This document shows positions 54,241 to 63,271 of a stretch of DNA of 64,000 bases, piece after piece (the stretch's first letter is position 1; each line of letters opens with the position of its first letter). The translations under genes and the position numbers were made by a program. The notes under the pieces were generated by a model. The model had not been told where the DNA came from and made no database searches. It saw nothing but the letters and a program-made list of their open reading frames with translations. Source of the stretch: Rhodococcus yunnanensis NBRC 103083 (lineage in GTDB: Bacteria > Actinomycetota > Actinomycetes > Mycobacteriales > Mycobacteriaceae); assembly GCF_001895005.1 (NCBI RefSeq), contig NZ_BCXH01000006.1, positions 186,001 through 250,000 of the forward strand, read 5' to 3'.

Positions 54241-55164
54241 TTGTCAAGCAATGAAAAGGGACTGTTCCTGGCGGTGGAGCTCGATGGTTGGGACGAGTCA
54301 CCCGGACAGTTGAGGCGGACGGTGGTGGCGGCCGAAAAGGCTGGTGCCACCATCGTCACGTTCGGTGACGCGATCGCTTCTTCGGTCGAGACGCAGGACC
54401 GCCTGGACGCGGGGACACGTGCCGCGTTCGTCTCGAGCAGCACCACCACTGTCGGGCTTGCGCCGACGGTGCACACCCTGACCACCGAACCGTTCTTCCT
54501 CGCAACCCAACTCGCGAGCCTCGACCACGCGTCGCATGGACGTGGAGCCTGGGTCGTCGGCGCGGACAACACGCGGGCGTCGCACGATGCCGTTGGTTCG
54601 GTAGTACGCGAGGCCGATTCGATCACCAGGGAGATTCGCGACGTCATCGAGTTGGCGCGCAAGCTGTGGGATTCCTGGGAGGACGACGCGGTGATTCGCG
54701 ACGCGTCGTCGGGCAGATATCTCGACCCGGACAAGGTGCATCACGTTCGATTCGAGGGTGAGTTCTTCGACGTCGTCGGTCCGCTGATCACGCCGCGATC
54801 TCCGCAGGGCCAGATCGTGGTGATCGGCGACGCGGATCTGGGCGTCACCGATCTCCTCGACATCGTCCTGGTTCAGGACAGTACGCAGACGGGCTCGGCA
54901 CGGGCCGCCGGCGCGCCTCTCGTGTTCGCCGACGTCGATGCGACGACCGACATCGCCTCGCTCGCGGGAGTCGTGGACGGTGTGCGAGTACGTGCGGCCA
55001 CTGCCGAGGACGCCACGACATTCGTCGAACGGATCCTTCCCGCGCTGGACGAGGCCGGGGTGCTCCGTCGGCCTGCCGCAGGAAAGACGTTGCGAGCGAA
55101 CCTCGGTCTCGACCGACCCGCCAGCCGGTACGCTGCCGCGGGGCAGAATCAGGAGAACAAGTAA
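54241..55164 (+). CDS. Short NtaA/DszA-like luciferase-fold protein
   Basis: The 307-residue protein, starting at TTG 54241 with GAAAGG upstream, is a shortened family member. It keeps LATQLASLDHASHGRGAWVV, LARKLWDSWEDDAVIRDASSG, EFFDVVGPLITPRSPQGQIVV and a terminal LRRPAAGKTLRANLGL. It lacks the same C-terminal-half segment as 24379-25278. It overlaps a full-length paralogue by one base. The substrate/flavin region is poorly conserved (VVGADN for the usual NVVT), so it may be a non-catalytic subunit (inference). No Cys and no Met beyond the initiator. Confidence 0.78.
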   Translation: MSSNEKGLFLAVELDGWDESPGQLRRTVVAAEKAGATIVTFGDAIASSVETQDRLDAGTRAAFVSSSTTTVGLAPTVHTLTTEPFFLATQLASLDHASHGRGAWVVGADNTRASHDAVGSVVREADSITREIRDVIELARKLWDSWEDDAVIRDASSGRYLDPDKVHHVRFEGEFFDVVGPLITPRSPQGQIVVIGDADLGVTDLLDIVLVQDSTQTGSARAAGAPLVFADVDATTDIASLAGVVDGVRVRAATAEDATTFVERILPALDEAGVLRRPAAGKTLRANLGLDRPASRYAAAGQNQENK

Positions 55165-56507
55165 TGGCGACGAACGACCGACGTCCCGATACGGGCGCGC
55201 CGTACGACGAGAACGCGCAGATCCACCTCGGTGTCTTCTACCCCGGCATCGGCGCGCAGACGGTGTGGGAGGACGAGGGCGCACCGGATCAGGTGGCGAC
55301 CGACACCTTCGTCGAGGTGGCTCGCACCCTCGAGCGCGGCCTGTTCGACGCGTTCTTCCTCGGTGACGGCCAGCGTGTGCGGGAGAACCGCGGTGCGATC
55401 CTGTCCACGGACATCGCAGGCAGGCCCGACGCCATCACGCAGTTGTCGGCTCTGGCGGGGGTGACCGAACGCATCGGGCTCGTGGCCACCCAGAACACGA
55501 CCTACAGCCTTCCGGTGGAACTGGCGCGTCGGCTCGCGAGTCTCGACGTGCTGTCGGACGGGCGCGCCGGATGGAACATCGTGACCACCGACAATGCGTG
55601 GACCGGTGCGAATTTCAGGCGCGGTGGGTGGCTCGAACACGAACGACGCTACGAGCGTGCGACGCAGGTCGTCGAACTCGCCAAGGAGTACTGGGCGGGC
55701 AAGACCGTCGAGAAGGACACCGATCTGCTGAAAGCTGTTGCACGCCCGACTGTTCGGTCGAGTGCACAGGGGCGCCCGGTCCTCTTCCAGGCAGGTGACT
55801 CCTCGGGAGGACGCAATCTTGCTGCCGCCCATGCGGACGTCGTGTTCTCGGCGAACCATGCCTACGACGACGCCGTCGCGTACGCCCGTGATCTGCGCGC
55901 ACGTTCGGCATCGTTCGGTCGTGCTGCGGACGCGGTGAAGATTCTTCCCGGGGTCACCGTGGTACTCGGGGACACCCCGGCGGAAGCCGAGGAGAAGGTG
56001 CAGTGGCTTCGTAGCAACGCGCACAACGGAGTTCGTGCCATCGCGTACCTCGAACACTACTGGGGCAAGGACCTGTCCTCGTACGATCCGGAAGGCCCAC
56101 TTCCCGACATCGAGCCGACCGAGGAGGAGTTGGACCCCTCGCGCGGCACGATCTCCATCGCGGCCAGGTCCGGCAAGCTCGAGCAGATCGCGCAGTGGCG
56201 CGCGCTCGCCGCGGACAAGGGCTTGTCCATCCGTGAACTGGTTCTCGAGGTCTCGCCTGCGTCGCGTTTCCATTCGGGCACACCGGGAGAGGTCGCGGAC
56301 CGTTGGGCGGACCTGGTCCGGAACCGGGTGGTCGACGGATTCAACATCAACCCCTACCATCTGCGTGATTCCATCGGCGATCTCGTGGACAAACTCGTTC
56401 CGGCACTGCAGGAACGAGGCGTGTATCGAACCGAGTACACGAGCACGACACTTCGCGGCCACCTGGGACTCGACGACGACACCGCAGCACAGGAGAAAGC
56501 GTCATGA
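55164..56507 (+). CDS. NtaA/SnaA/DszA-type flavin-dependent monooxygenase
   Basis: The 447-residue enzyme has LGVFYPGIGAQTVWED, LASLDVLSDGRAGWNIVTT, RSSAQGRPVLFQAGDSSGGRN, VKILPGVTVVLGDTPAEAEE and the terminal [17 protein letters not shown]. By eye it has no Cys and no Met beyond the initiator across the entire length, the clearest sulfur-free enzyme in the window. ATG 55164 overlaps the short partner's stop codon and the gene overlaps the aldo/keto reductase by ATGA. Confidence 0.9.
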   Translation: MATNDRRPDTGAPYDENAQIHLGVFYPGIGAQTVWEDEGAPDQVATDTFVEVARTLERGLFDAFFLGDGQRVRENRGAILSTDIAGRPDAITQLSALAGVTERIGLVATQNTTYSLPVELARRLASLDVLSDGRAGWNIVTTDNAWTGANFRRGGWLEHERRYERATQVVELAKEYWAGKTVEKDTDLLKAVARPTVRSSAQGRPVLFQAGDSSGGRNLAAAHADVVFSANHAYDDAVAYARDLRARSASFGRAADAVKILPGVTVVLGDTPAEAEEKVQWLRSNAHNGVRAIAYLEHYWGKDLSSYDPEGPLPDIEPTEEELDPSRGTISIAARSGKLEQIAQWRALAADKGLSIRELVLEVSPASRFHSGTPGEVADRWADLVRNRVVDGFNINPYHLRDSIGDLVDKLVPALQERGVYRTEYTSTTLRGHLGLDDDTAAQEKAS

Positions 56508-57523
56508 CCTACTCGGCAGCAGACACCCGATACGACAACGCACGTTTTCGGCGCAGTGGGCGGAGTGGACTGAAGCTTCCCGAGTTCTCGCTCGGACTGT
56601 GGCAGAACTTCGGCGACAACCGAAACTTCGAGACGCAGCGTGAGATCGTCTTGCGGGCATTCGATCTGGGGATCACCCACTTCGATCTCGCCAACCGTTA
56701 CGGCCCACCCTTCCGTGCAGCGGAAAAGGCGTTCGGACGCATTCTCGGTGCCGACCTCGGCCGGTATCGCGACGAGATCCTGATCGCGTCGAAGGCGGGC
56801 AATCCCATCGGCGCGAGTCCGTATCTGGCAGGTGGATCGCGCAAGACACTGCTCGACTCGTTGGACATCAGCCTGACCGATCTCGGCGTCGACCACGTCG
56901 ACATCTTCTATTCGCACAGCCCGGACCTCGAGACTCCGCTCGAGGAGACGATCGGTGCGCTGTCGTCGGCGGTGCAGCAGGGCAAGGCGCTCTACATCGG
57001 CATCTCCAACTACACCGCCGAACGGGCGCACGATGCGGCCGTCATCGCCGACAGGCTCGGAACGCCCCTGCTCGTGCATCAGTCGAGATATTCGATCTTC
57101 GACCGCACCGTCGAACTGGGTGGACACCTGGACACCGCGGCGCAGGACGGAACCGGAGTTGTCGCGTTCTCGCCTCTCGCACAGGGATTGCTCACCGACA
57201 AGTACCTCCAGGGTGAAGTTCCTGCCGATTCGCGTGCCGCGTCGAGCACATTCCTCTCGGCCGACGACATCTCCGACGAATACATCTCTCGTGCAGGCTT
57301 TCTGAACAAGATCGCCGAGTCCCGTGGGCAGTCGTTGGCGCAGTTGGCGGTTCAGTGGGTGCTGCGACGACCAGAAGTGACGACAGCACTCATCGGCGCC
57401 AGCTCGACAGCGCAGCTCGAGCACAACCTTGCAGCGACCGAATTCCCAGACCTGACCGAGGACGAACTGACTCGCATCGACGAGTACGGAATTCACGGAA
57501 CGGTTCTGCGGCCGAAGAGATAG
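56504..57523 (+). CDS. Aldo/keto reductase (YghZ/MgrA-like)
   Basis: The 339-residue reductase has LPEFSLGLWQNFGDN, ITHFDLANRYGPPFRAAE (catalytic Asp/Tyr), IASKAGNP (catalytic Lys), GGSRKTLLDSLDISLTDLGVDHVDIFYSH and TTALIGASSTAQLEHNL. It belongs to the YghZ branch, which binds potassium-channel beta-like folds and reduces L-glyceraldehyde 3-phosphate and other aldehydes. It has no Cys and no Met beyond the initiator; sites that are Met in enterobacterial relatives (for example before EET and in GQSxAQxA) are Leu here. Coupling to the monooxygenase suggests removal of an aldehyde product. Confidence 0.88.
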   Translation: MTYSAADTRYDNARFRRSGRSGLKLPEFSLGLWQNFGDNRNFETQREIVLRAFDLGITHFDLANRYGPPFRAAEKAFGRILGADLGRYRDEILIASKAGNPIGASPYLAGGSRKTLLDSLDISLTDLGVDHVDIFYSHSPDLETPLEETIGALSSAVQQGKALYIGISNYTAERAHDAAVIADRLGTPLLVHQSRYSIFDRTVELGGHLDTAAQDGTGVVAFSPLAQGLLTDKYLQGEVPADSRAASSTFLSADDISDEYISRAGFLNKIAESRGQSLAQLAVQWVLRRPEVTTALIGASSTAQLEHNLAATEFPDLTEDELTRIDEYGIHGTVLRPKR

Positions 57524-57537
57524 AGGCTCGAAAACGT

Positions 57538-59370
57538 ATGAGTGTGAGGTTCACTGCCCCTCCCGTCGGAGGACTCGACCTCGATGGTGCGGACAATCCA
57601 CGGATCTTCAGGACCGGAATGTCGGCCATGATTCGTGGCAGCCGCGGCTACCCACTGGCCACGCCCGTGTCGATTCTGGCGGGCGTGGTCAACGGTTTGA
57701 CCATGGTGCTCAGTGCGGTGGCCATCGGCTGGGCCACCGACCACCTGATCCTCCCGGCATTCTCCGGGAACTCGCCGTCACCCGGTGTGTGGGCGTCGGC
57801 GATCGGTTTCGTTGCCGGTGTGTCGCTGATGCGGGTGGCGACGATCATCGTGCGCTCCTACGCGGCCGCCGTTGTTCAGTTCGGCAATCAGGCGAGCACC
57901 CGGCGTGAACTCGTGCGCCAGTACACCGCACTCGGAGTCCCGTGGCACCGAAGCCATTCCACCGGGCAGTTGTTGTCCAACGCGGTCTCCGACGTCGACG
58001 CCCTGTGGCAGCCGATGCAGTTCTTCGCGTTCTCGCTCGGGTCCGTGTCGATGTTGGTCTTCGCACTGATCAACATCGCTCGTTCGGATCTGTACCTCGT
58101 GGCCGCAGCAATCGGCTTGATGCTGTTCGTCGTCGCGGCCAACGTGCTCTTCCAGAGGTTCGTCGGTCCTCGCGCCCGTGACGCACAGCGGGCGCGAGCC
58201 GAGGTGAGTTCGGTCGCCGACGAGGGTGTCCAAGGTGAACAGGTCATTCGCACCCTGGGTATCGCCCGAGCCGAAGCAGACAGGTTCCGGCGCTCGTCGA
58301 CCGTCCTGCGGCGCAGCAACGTGCGCATGGCCAATGTCAACGCGGTGTTCGATCCCGTTATCGAACTGGCCCCGACGGCAACGGTTCTGGTCGTACTCAT
58401 CGTCGGCGCAGCGCGCGTCGAATCGGGTTCGCTGACCGTAGGCGTGCTCGTGGAGGTCATCTACCTGTTTCTGACGATGGCACTGCCGCTGAGCTTGATC
58501 GGTCGATTCCTCGGCCTGTTGCCGCTCGGCGTCGTCGGGCACTCACGCGTGACCAGCGTTCTCGAGGCCACCGAGTATCCGGCACAGGGCGAGTCGAGGT
58601 TGGCGATCGAGGGGCCGATTCCCGTCGGCATCCGCGAGGGATCATTCTCGTACGAGAAGGAACGCGGCAGGCCGACACTCGGCCCGGTCGACGTCGAATT
58701 CTCGGCAGGCCACGTTGTCGCGGTGGTCGGCGCGACAGGATCGGGCAAGACGACATTGCTGAAGATAGTTGCCCGGCTGGCCGAATTGGACGACGGGCTC
58801 GTGCATTACGACGGTGCGGACATCCGTGACCTCCACGGATCGGAGACGGTTGCGCGAGTCGCGGTGGCTCAGCAGACAGCGTTTCTGTTCGACGCCAGCG
58901 TGCGTGAGAACATCACGATGGGCCGCGACATCGACGACGACCGTATCTGGTGGGCCCTCGAGCTCTGCGCCGCAGACGATTTCGTGAGGGCCGGCCGGCT
59001 CGGTCTCGACGCGCAGGTGGGCCGCAACGGCCGAAGTCTCAGCGGCGGACAGCGTCAGCGCATCGCGTTGGCGCGGGCCCTCGTCGGTCGGCCGTCGTTG
59101 ATCGTGCTCGACGACGCCACCAGTGCGCTCGATCCGACCGTCGAAGCTGCGGTTCTCGAGAACATTCGACGGGAATTGCTGGCCGGTCATCCTGGTGAGC
59201 GTGCGTCGACACTGGTGATGAGTGCGTCCAGGAAGACCACTGTCGCGTTGGCCGAGCTCGTCGTGCTGCTGGACGAGGGAAGAATTGCCGACATCGGCAC
59301 GCACGAGGAACTGAGCGCGCGCAGCGAGCGGTACCGCGACATCGTCGACGCCTATGTGGATCCACTGTGA
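57538..59370 (+). CDS. ABC exporter half-transporter with a degenerate ATP site
   Basis: The 610-residue protein has an N-terminal six-helix membrane domain (to about 340) and an ABC domain. Walker A GATGSGKTT is at about 398-406, signature LSGGQRQR near 501 and Walker B LIVLDDAT near 521. The catalytic Glu after Walker B is Asp, and the switch His is missing (MSASRKTT where AHR is expected). It overlaps the next gene by GTGA, so the two form a heterodimer with one inactive ATP site. It has around ten internal Met, unlike its neighbours. Substrate unknown. Confidence 0.88.
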   Translation: MSVRFTAPPVGGLDLDGADNPRIFRTGMSAMIRGSRGYPLATPVSILAGVVNGLTMVLSAVAIGWATDHLILPAFSGNSPSPGVWASAIGFVAGVSLMRVATIIVRSYAAAVVQFGNQASTRRELVRQYTALGVPWHRSHSTGQLLSNAVSDVDALWQPMQFFAFSLGSVSMLVFALINIARSDLYLVAAAIGLMLFVVAANVLFQRFVGPRARDAQRARAEVSSVADEGVQGEQVIRTLGIARAEADRFRRSSTVLRRSNVRMANVNAVFDPVIELAPTATVLVVLIVGAARVESGSLTVGVLVEVIYLFLTMALPLSLIGRFLGLLPLGVVGHSRVTSVLEATEYPAQGESRLAIEGPIPVGIREGSFSYEKERGRPTLGPVDVEFSAGHVVAVVGATGSGKTTLLKIVARLAELDDGLVHYDGADIRDLHGSETVARVAVAQQTAFLFDASVRENITMGRDIDDDRIWWALELCAADDFVRAGRLGLDAQVGRNGRSLSGGQRQRIALARALVGRPSLIVLDDATSALDPTVEAAVLENIRRELLAGHPGERASTLVMSASRKTTVALAELVVLLDEGRIADIGTHEELSARSERYRDIVDAYVDPL

Positions 59371-61109
59371 AGAGTGTGCTGGGGAACAGGGGACTTTTTC
59401 AGGGTTGGTGGATCACCGCGATACTTGCGGTCGTGGCCGCGAGCGGACGTATCGTCGTGCCGTTGACGGTGCAGTACGCACTCGATCATGCCCTTCTCGA
59501 CGAGTCTGCACCGGACCGCACACGTGTACTCGTCGACTCGGTGGTCGTCGGCGCTATTGCGATTGCTATCGCCGGGACGTCGTCCTGCCTGCTCAACCGG
59601 CGCTTGGTCTCGACGGTCGAGACCGCACTGGCGTCGGTACGCGAGAGGGCCTTCGAGCACATCTTCAGGCTGTCGCCGGCGTCGGTGGCGCAGATCGGAA
59701 CCGGAACACTCGTCGCGCGGCTCACCGGCGACATCGACACGGTCTCTCAGTTCACTCGCGCAGGCGGAATCACGTTGGTGATCAACGTGTCTCAGATGAT
59801 CGTCGCCGCGACCGTCATGTTCGTCTTCAGCTGGCCGCTCGCGCTGCTGGTGATGGCGGTGACGGCGGCGGCCGTGGTGTGCATGCGTTTGATCCAGCGG
59901 GTGGTCGCGCGGCGTTTCGCCGTCGTCCGAGTGGAAGTGGCTGCTCTGTACGACGGGGTGTCGGATCTGGTGAACGGCGCGGAGATGATCCGCGCATTCG
60001 GTGCCAGCGATCGCTATCGGACGCGAGTGGGCGATCTCGTCGAACGCACCAGGCACGCACAGATGAACACCCAGCTGCCGCTGAACATCAACGCATCACT
60101 CGGCGAAGCCGCCAGTGGAATCATCACCAGCGCAGTGGTTCTCGTCGGTGCTGCGGCGGGCGCAGGGTACGTCGGGTGGATAGATCTCACCGCGGGCCAG
60201 CTCGTCGCGTTCCTGTTTCTGATCACGTTCTTCGTTCGGCCGATGCAGTTCACGGTATCCATGCTCGGTGAGGCGCAGAGTGCGGTCGCCGGGTGGCGCC
60301 GCGTCGAAGAACTGCTGGCACAGCCGGTCGAGACCGTGTCGGACGAGGACGGGGTCACGCTGCCCGACGGGGGTATCGCACTTGAATTGTCCGACGTACG
60401 GTTCGGCTACGACGAAGGATCGACGGCGCTGTCGATCCCGGAGTTGTACATCGACTCGCACGAGCACGTCGCGGTCGTCGGCCATACCGGGTCGGGGAAG
60501 TCGACTTTCGCGAAACTGTTGACGCGGCAATTGAGTCCGACCGAGGGCGTCGTCTCGCTCGCCTCGGTGAACCTGTCCAGTGTCGCACCGGCGTCGTTGG
60601 CACGGCGGGTCGCGATCGTTCCCCAGGATGCGTTTCTGTTCGACCGCAGCATCGCCGAGAACGTCGCGATCGCCCGGCCGGGCGCCGGGGACTCCGACGT
60701 CATGGACATCATGCGCGATCTGGGGCTCGAAGACTGGGTGCGAACTCTGCCCGCAGGGCTCGACACCCAGGTCGGCGCGCACGGTGAGGCGTTGTCGGCG
60801 GGAGAGCGTCAGCTCGTAGCGTTGGCGCGCACCGCGCTGGTCGACCCCGATCTGCTGGTTCTCGACGAAGCGACGAGTGGAGTCGATCCGGCCACCGACG
60901 TCAGGGTGCAGCGAGCACTGCTTCGGTTGACGAAGGGCAGGACGACGGTGACCATTGCCCATCGCATGATCACCGCCGAGAACGCCGACCGAATCCTGCT
61001 GTTCGAGGACGGAAAGCTCGCCGAGCAGGGCACGCACGAGGCGCTGGTGGCGTCGGAAGGTCGATACGCCTCGATGTTCCGGGCGTGGACGTCGATGAAC
61101 ACTCTGTAG
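59367..61109 (+). CDS. ABC exporter half-transporter with an active ATP site
   Basis: The 580-residue partner starts at GTG 59367 and has a six-helix membrane domain and ABC domain with GHTGSGKST (about 372-380), signature LSAGERQL near 477, Walker B LLVLDEAT with catalytic Glu near 497, and the switch His in TIAHRM near 531. It completes the heterodimer with the preceding gene; the non-canonical signature (SAGE) would face the degenerate site. It could export an end product, peptide or lipid, and nothing in the sequence tells which. Confidence 0.88.
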   Translation: MKSVLGNRGLFQGWWITAILAVVAASGRIVVPLTVQYALDHALLDESAPDRTRVLVDSVVVGAIAIAIAGTSSCLLNRRLVSTVETALASVRERAFEHIFRLSPASVAQIGTGTLVARLTGDIDTVSQFTRAGGITLVINVSQMIVAATVMFVFSWPLALLVMAVTAAAVVCMRLIQRVVARRFAVVRVEVAALYDGVSDLVNGAEMIRAFGASDRYRTRVGDLVERTRHAQMNTQLPLNINASLGEAASGIITSAVVLVGAAAGAGYVGWIDLTAGQLVAFLFLITFFVRPMQFTVSMLGEAQSAVAGWRRVEELLAQPVETVSDEDGVTLPDGGIALELSDVRFGYDEGSTALSIPELYIDSHEHVAVVGHTGSGKSTFAKLLTRQLSPTEGVVSLASVNLSSVAPASLARRVAIVPQDAFLFDRSIAENVAIARPGAGDSDVMDIMRDLGLEDWVRTLPAGLDTQVGAHGEALSAGERQLVALARTALVDPDLLVLDEATSGVDPATDVRVQRALLRLTKGRTTVTIAHRMITAENADRILLFEDGKLAEQGTHEALVASEGRYASMFRAWTSMNTL

Positions 61110-61154
61110 AGGTTTCGATCGTACTGCGTCGAACCCTTGCGTGATCAGGAGAGA

Positions 61155-61179
61155 TTCGGTGTTCTTCAAGGGCACCGAA
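61155..61179. promoter_or_regulatory. Inverted repeat before the last DszC-like gene
   Basis: TTCGGTG-N11-CACCGAA lies 34 bases upstream of ATG 61214 in a 104-base gap. It could be an operator or mRNA hairpin. A GTG-started frame (61141-61251) with three Cys codons runs through it and overlaps the gene start. Confidence 0.35.
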
Positions 61180-61213
61180 ATCTTCTGCACCACCGACTGT
61201 TTGGGAGCCGTCC

Positions 61214-62407
61214 ATGACCAGCGTTGCCGATCCAGCGACCCGCTTCGATGACCTGTTCGCCGAGATCGCGTCCGGTGCCGCCGAACGTGAACGGACGCGG
61301 GACCATCCGTTCGATGCGGTGCGAGCGCTGAACGAGGCCGGGTTCGGCAGACTGCGTGTTCCAGCCGAGTTCGGTGGGCCCGATGTGTCGCTGAAGGCAC
61401 TGTTCGACCAACTCGCCGCCCTCGGTGAAGCGGATTCCAACCTCCCCCAGGTACTTCGCGGGCACTTCACGACCGTGGAAATACTGCGGCACCTTGCCGA
61501 TTCACCGGAGCGTCGGTACTGGCTGGAGAAGATCGCCGCAGGGGCGGTCTTCGGCAACGCGCAATCCGAACCGGCGTCGGCCGCGGGTTTCGTGTTGTCG
61601 ACGACACTCACGGGTGACATCGGCGCGCAGACGGTGTCGGGAAGAAAAGACTACAGCACCGGCAGTATCTATGCCGACTTCATTCGGGTGGCCGCGGCGG
61701 AACCGGATGGGCGTCGAACATTCGCGGTGGTCGACGCTCGGCACCCCGGTGTCCACCACCTCGACGACTGGGACGGCATCGGGCAACGTCTGACCGGCAG
61801 CGGGACAACGGAATTCGATGCGGTCCCCGTCGAACCGCACGGTACCTTCGCCACCGGCGGAATCGCCGGTGGATTCCAGTCGGCCTTCACACAGCTGGTA
61901 CACCAGGCCAATCTCACCGGCATCGCCCGCAACATCGTCTCCGACGCCGTCACACTCGTTCGCTCTCGTCAGCGCACCAGCCTGCACGCACTCTCCGAGC
62001 ACGCGACCGAGGACGCCGCCGTGCTGGGCGTCGTCGGGCAGATCAAAGTCCATGCACGCGTGGCAGAGTCACTGCTGCACTCGGCAGTCGCCGAACTACA
62101 GCACGCCGACGACCTCTTCGAGGCGGGAGACCGATCCGAAGACCTCTTCACCGCGGCGTACATCGCGACCTCCGAGGCGCAGATCGCCACCATCGACGCT
62201 GTCGGCGCATCAGCGACCCGACTGTTCGACGCGGGTGGGTCGTCGACCGTGCGGGAGGTCGCGAACTTCGACAGGCACTGGAGGAACGCCCGCACGCTGT
62301 CCTCGCACAACCCGGTGATCTACAAGCCACACGTCATCGGCGACTACCTGGTCAACGGCCGCCGCCCGAAACAGTTCCACGAATCCTGGGGAACGAAGGG
62401 AGACTGA
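61214..62407 (+). CDS. DszC/SfnB-like flavin monooxygenase (acyl-CoA dehydrogenase fold)
   Basis: The 397-residue enzyme has FGRLRVPAEFGGPDVSLKALFD, SGRKDYSTGSIYADFIRV, DDWDGIGQRLTGSGTTEFD and the terminal FDRHWRNARTLSSHNPVIYK. It pairs with 16010-17233 in these motifs. It has no Cys and no Met beyond the initiator by eye. It stands alone after the ABC exporter, with its own gap upstream, and ends at a strong hairpin, so it is probably a separate unit. Confidence 0.88.
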   Translation: MTSVADPATRFDDLFAEIASGAAERERTRDHPFDAVRALNEAGFGRLRVPAEFGGPDVSLKALFDQLAALGEADSNLPQVLRGHFTTVEILRHLADSPERRYWLEKIAAGAVFGNAQSEPASAAGFVLSTTLTGDIGAQTVSGRKDYSTGSIYADFIRVAAAEPDGRRTFAVVDARHPGVHHLDDWDGIGQRLTGSGTTEFDAVPVEPHGTFATGGIAGGFQSAFTQLVHQANLTGIARNIVSDAVTLVRSRQRTSLHALSEHATEDAAVLGVVGQIKVHARVAESLLHSAVAELQHADDLFEAGDRSEDLFTAAYIATSEAQIATIDAVGASATRLFDAGGSSTVREVANFDRHWRNARTLSSHNPVIYKPHVIGDYLVNGRRPKQFHESWGTKGD

Positions 62408-62415
62408 CAGCGAAC

Positions 62416-62441
62416 TGGCCCGACGCATCGGCGTCGGGCCA
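62416..62441. terminator. Bidirectional hairpin between convergent genes
   Basis: TGGCCCGACGC-ATCG-GCGTCGGGCCA is a perfect 11-bp stem with a four-base loop, nine bases after the DszC-like stop and 16 before the end of the ANTAR gene on the other strand. There is no T run. Confidence 0.7.
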
Positions 62442-62457
62442 GATCTCGAAATGTGGT

Positions 62458-62727
62458 TTATGCGGCCTGTGCGATCTGGGGCTCCGGGTGCCGAAGGATG
62501 GAGTGCCAGCGCAGGCGAGCCGCTTCGGTGGCCGCGCTCTCCTTCCCTGCCGACGCGGGAGCCGACTGCGCCAGTAGCGTCAGTGCCCGCGTCGTCGAGA
62601 TGAGCCCGACCTTGTGGCGGTGCGAGAACGCGGTGAGCTCGGCGAACGCCTCTTCGCGGGAGTACCCACACAGCCCGACGAGAATTCCGACTCCGATATC
62701 GATCTGGGTGCGCTGCGAGTCGGCCAT
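62458..62727 (-). CDS. Small ANTAR-domain protein
   Basis: The 89-residue protein shows an ANTAR-like three-helix pattern: QIDIGVGILVGLCGYSREEAFAELTAFSHRHKVGL. ANTAR domains bind paired RNA hairpins to prevent transcription termination, usually attached to a sensor domain; here it stands alone with an Ala-rich tail. ATG 62727 is chosen since the open frame upstream has no domain. The RNA target is unknown. Confidence 0.65.
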   Translation of the reverse strand: MADSQRTQIDIGVGILVGLCGYSREEAFAELTAFSHRHKVGLISTTRALTLLAQSAPASAGKESAATEAARLRWHSILRHPEPQIAQAA

Positions 62728-62839
62728 GGGCGTCTCTTTCGTCTGGGAGGGGAAATACCTGCTGATACGAGTCTGAATCGTGGGAGTCGTCACCACCATG
62801 GTTGGAATCTCGCAGATCGTTAATCGCGGGAGGGGCATC

Positions 62840-63196
62840 ATGGGACCTGTGACCGACGACCCGATCAGCCGTCCCGACGAGAGATTCACCCTGGCCAGCG
62901 AGCGCACCTTCCTGGCATGGATGCGCACGGCGCTCGGGTTGCTGGCCGGAGGGATCGCCATCGTGCACCTGGTCCCGGGCTTCAGCACGGGATGGGTGCG
63001 TACCGCACTCGGACTGATCCTGATACTCATGGCCGGGGCTGCTGCCGTGATCGGCCTACGGCGATGGTTGCAGGTCCGGCACGCATTGGAACGCGGTGCG
63101 CCCATGCCCGAGGCCAAGGAACTGTGGATTTTCGCGGTCGGGATCGGGGCGATCGCAGTGTTGGCCGCGGTGGTGACCGTGCTGGGAACCGAATAA
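62840..63196 (+). CDS. DUF202 (YidH-like) membrane protein
   Basis: The 118-residue protein has the DUF202 motif LASERTFLAWMRTALGLLAGG followed by three hydrophobic segments (about residues 25-45, 55-75 and 93-115). ATG 62840 has GGGAGGGG upstream; the frame is open from ATG 62780. Function of the family is unknown. Confidence 0.82.
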   Translation: MGPVTDDPISRPDERFTLASERTFLAWMRTALGLLAGGIAIVHLVPGFSTGWVRTALGLILILMAGAAAVIGLRRWLQVRHALERGAPMPEAKELWIFAVGIGAIAVLAAVVTVLGTE

Positions 63197-63271
63197 GTGC
63201 TCCAGTGTGCCCGCGCTTCGGGCACGAGGGCACAATCGAACTACAAGTAGCAACAGACGAGGGAGTACAGA

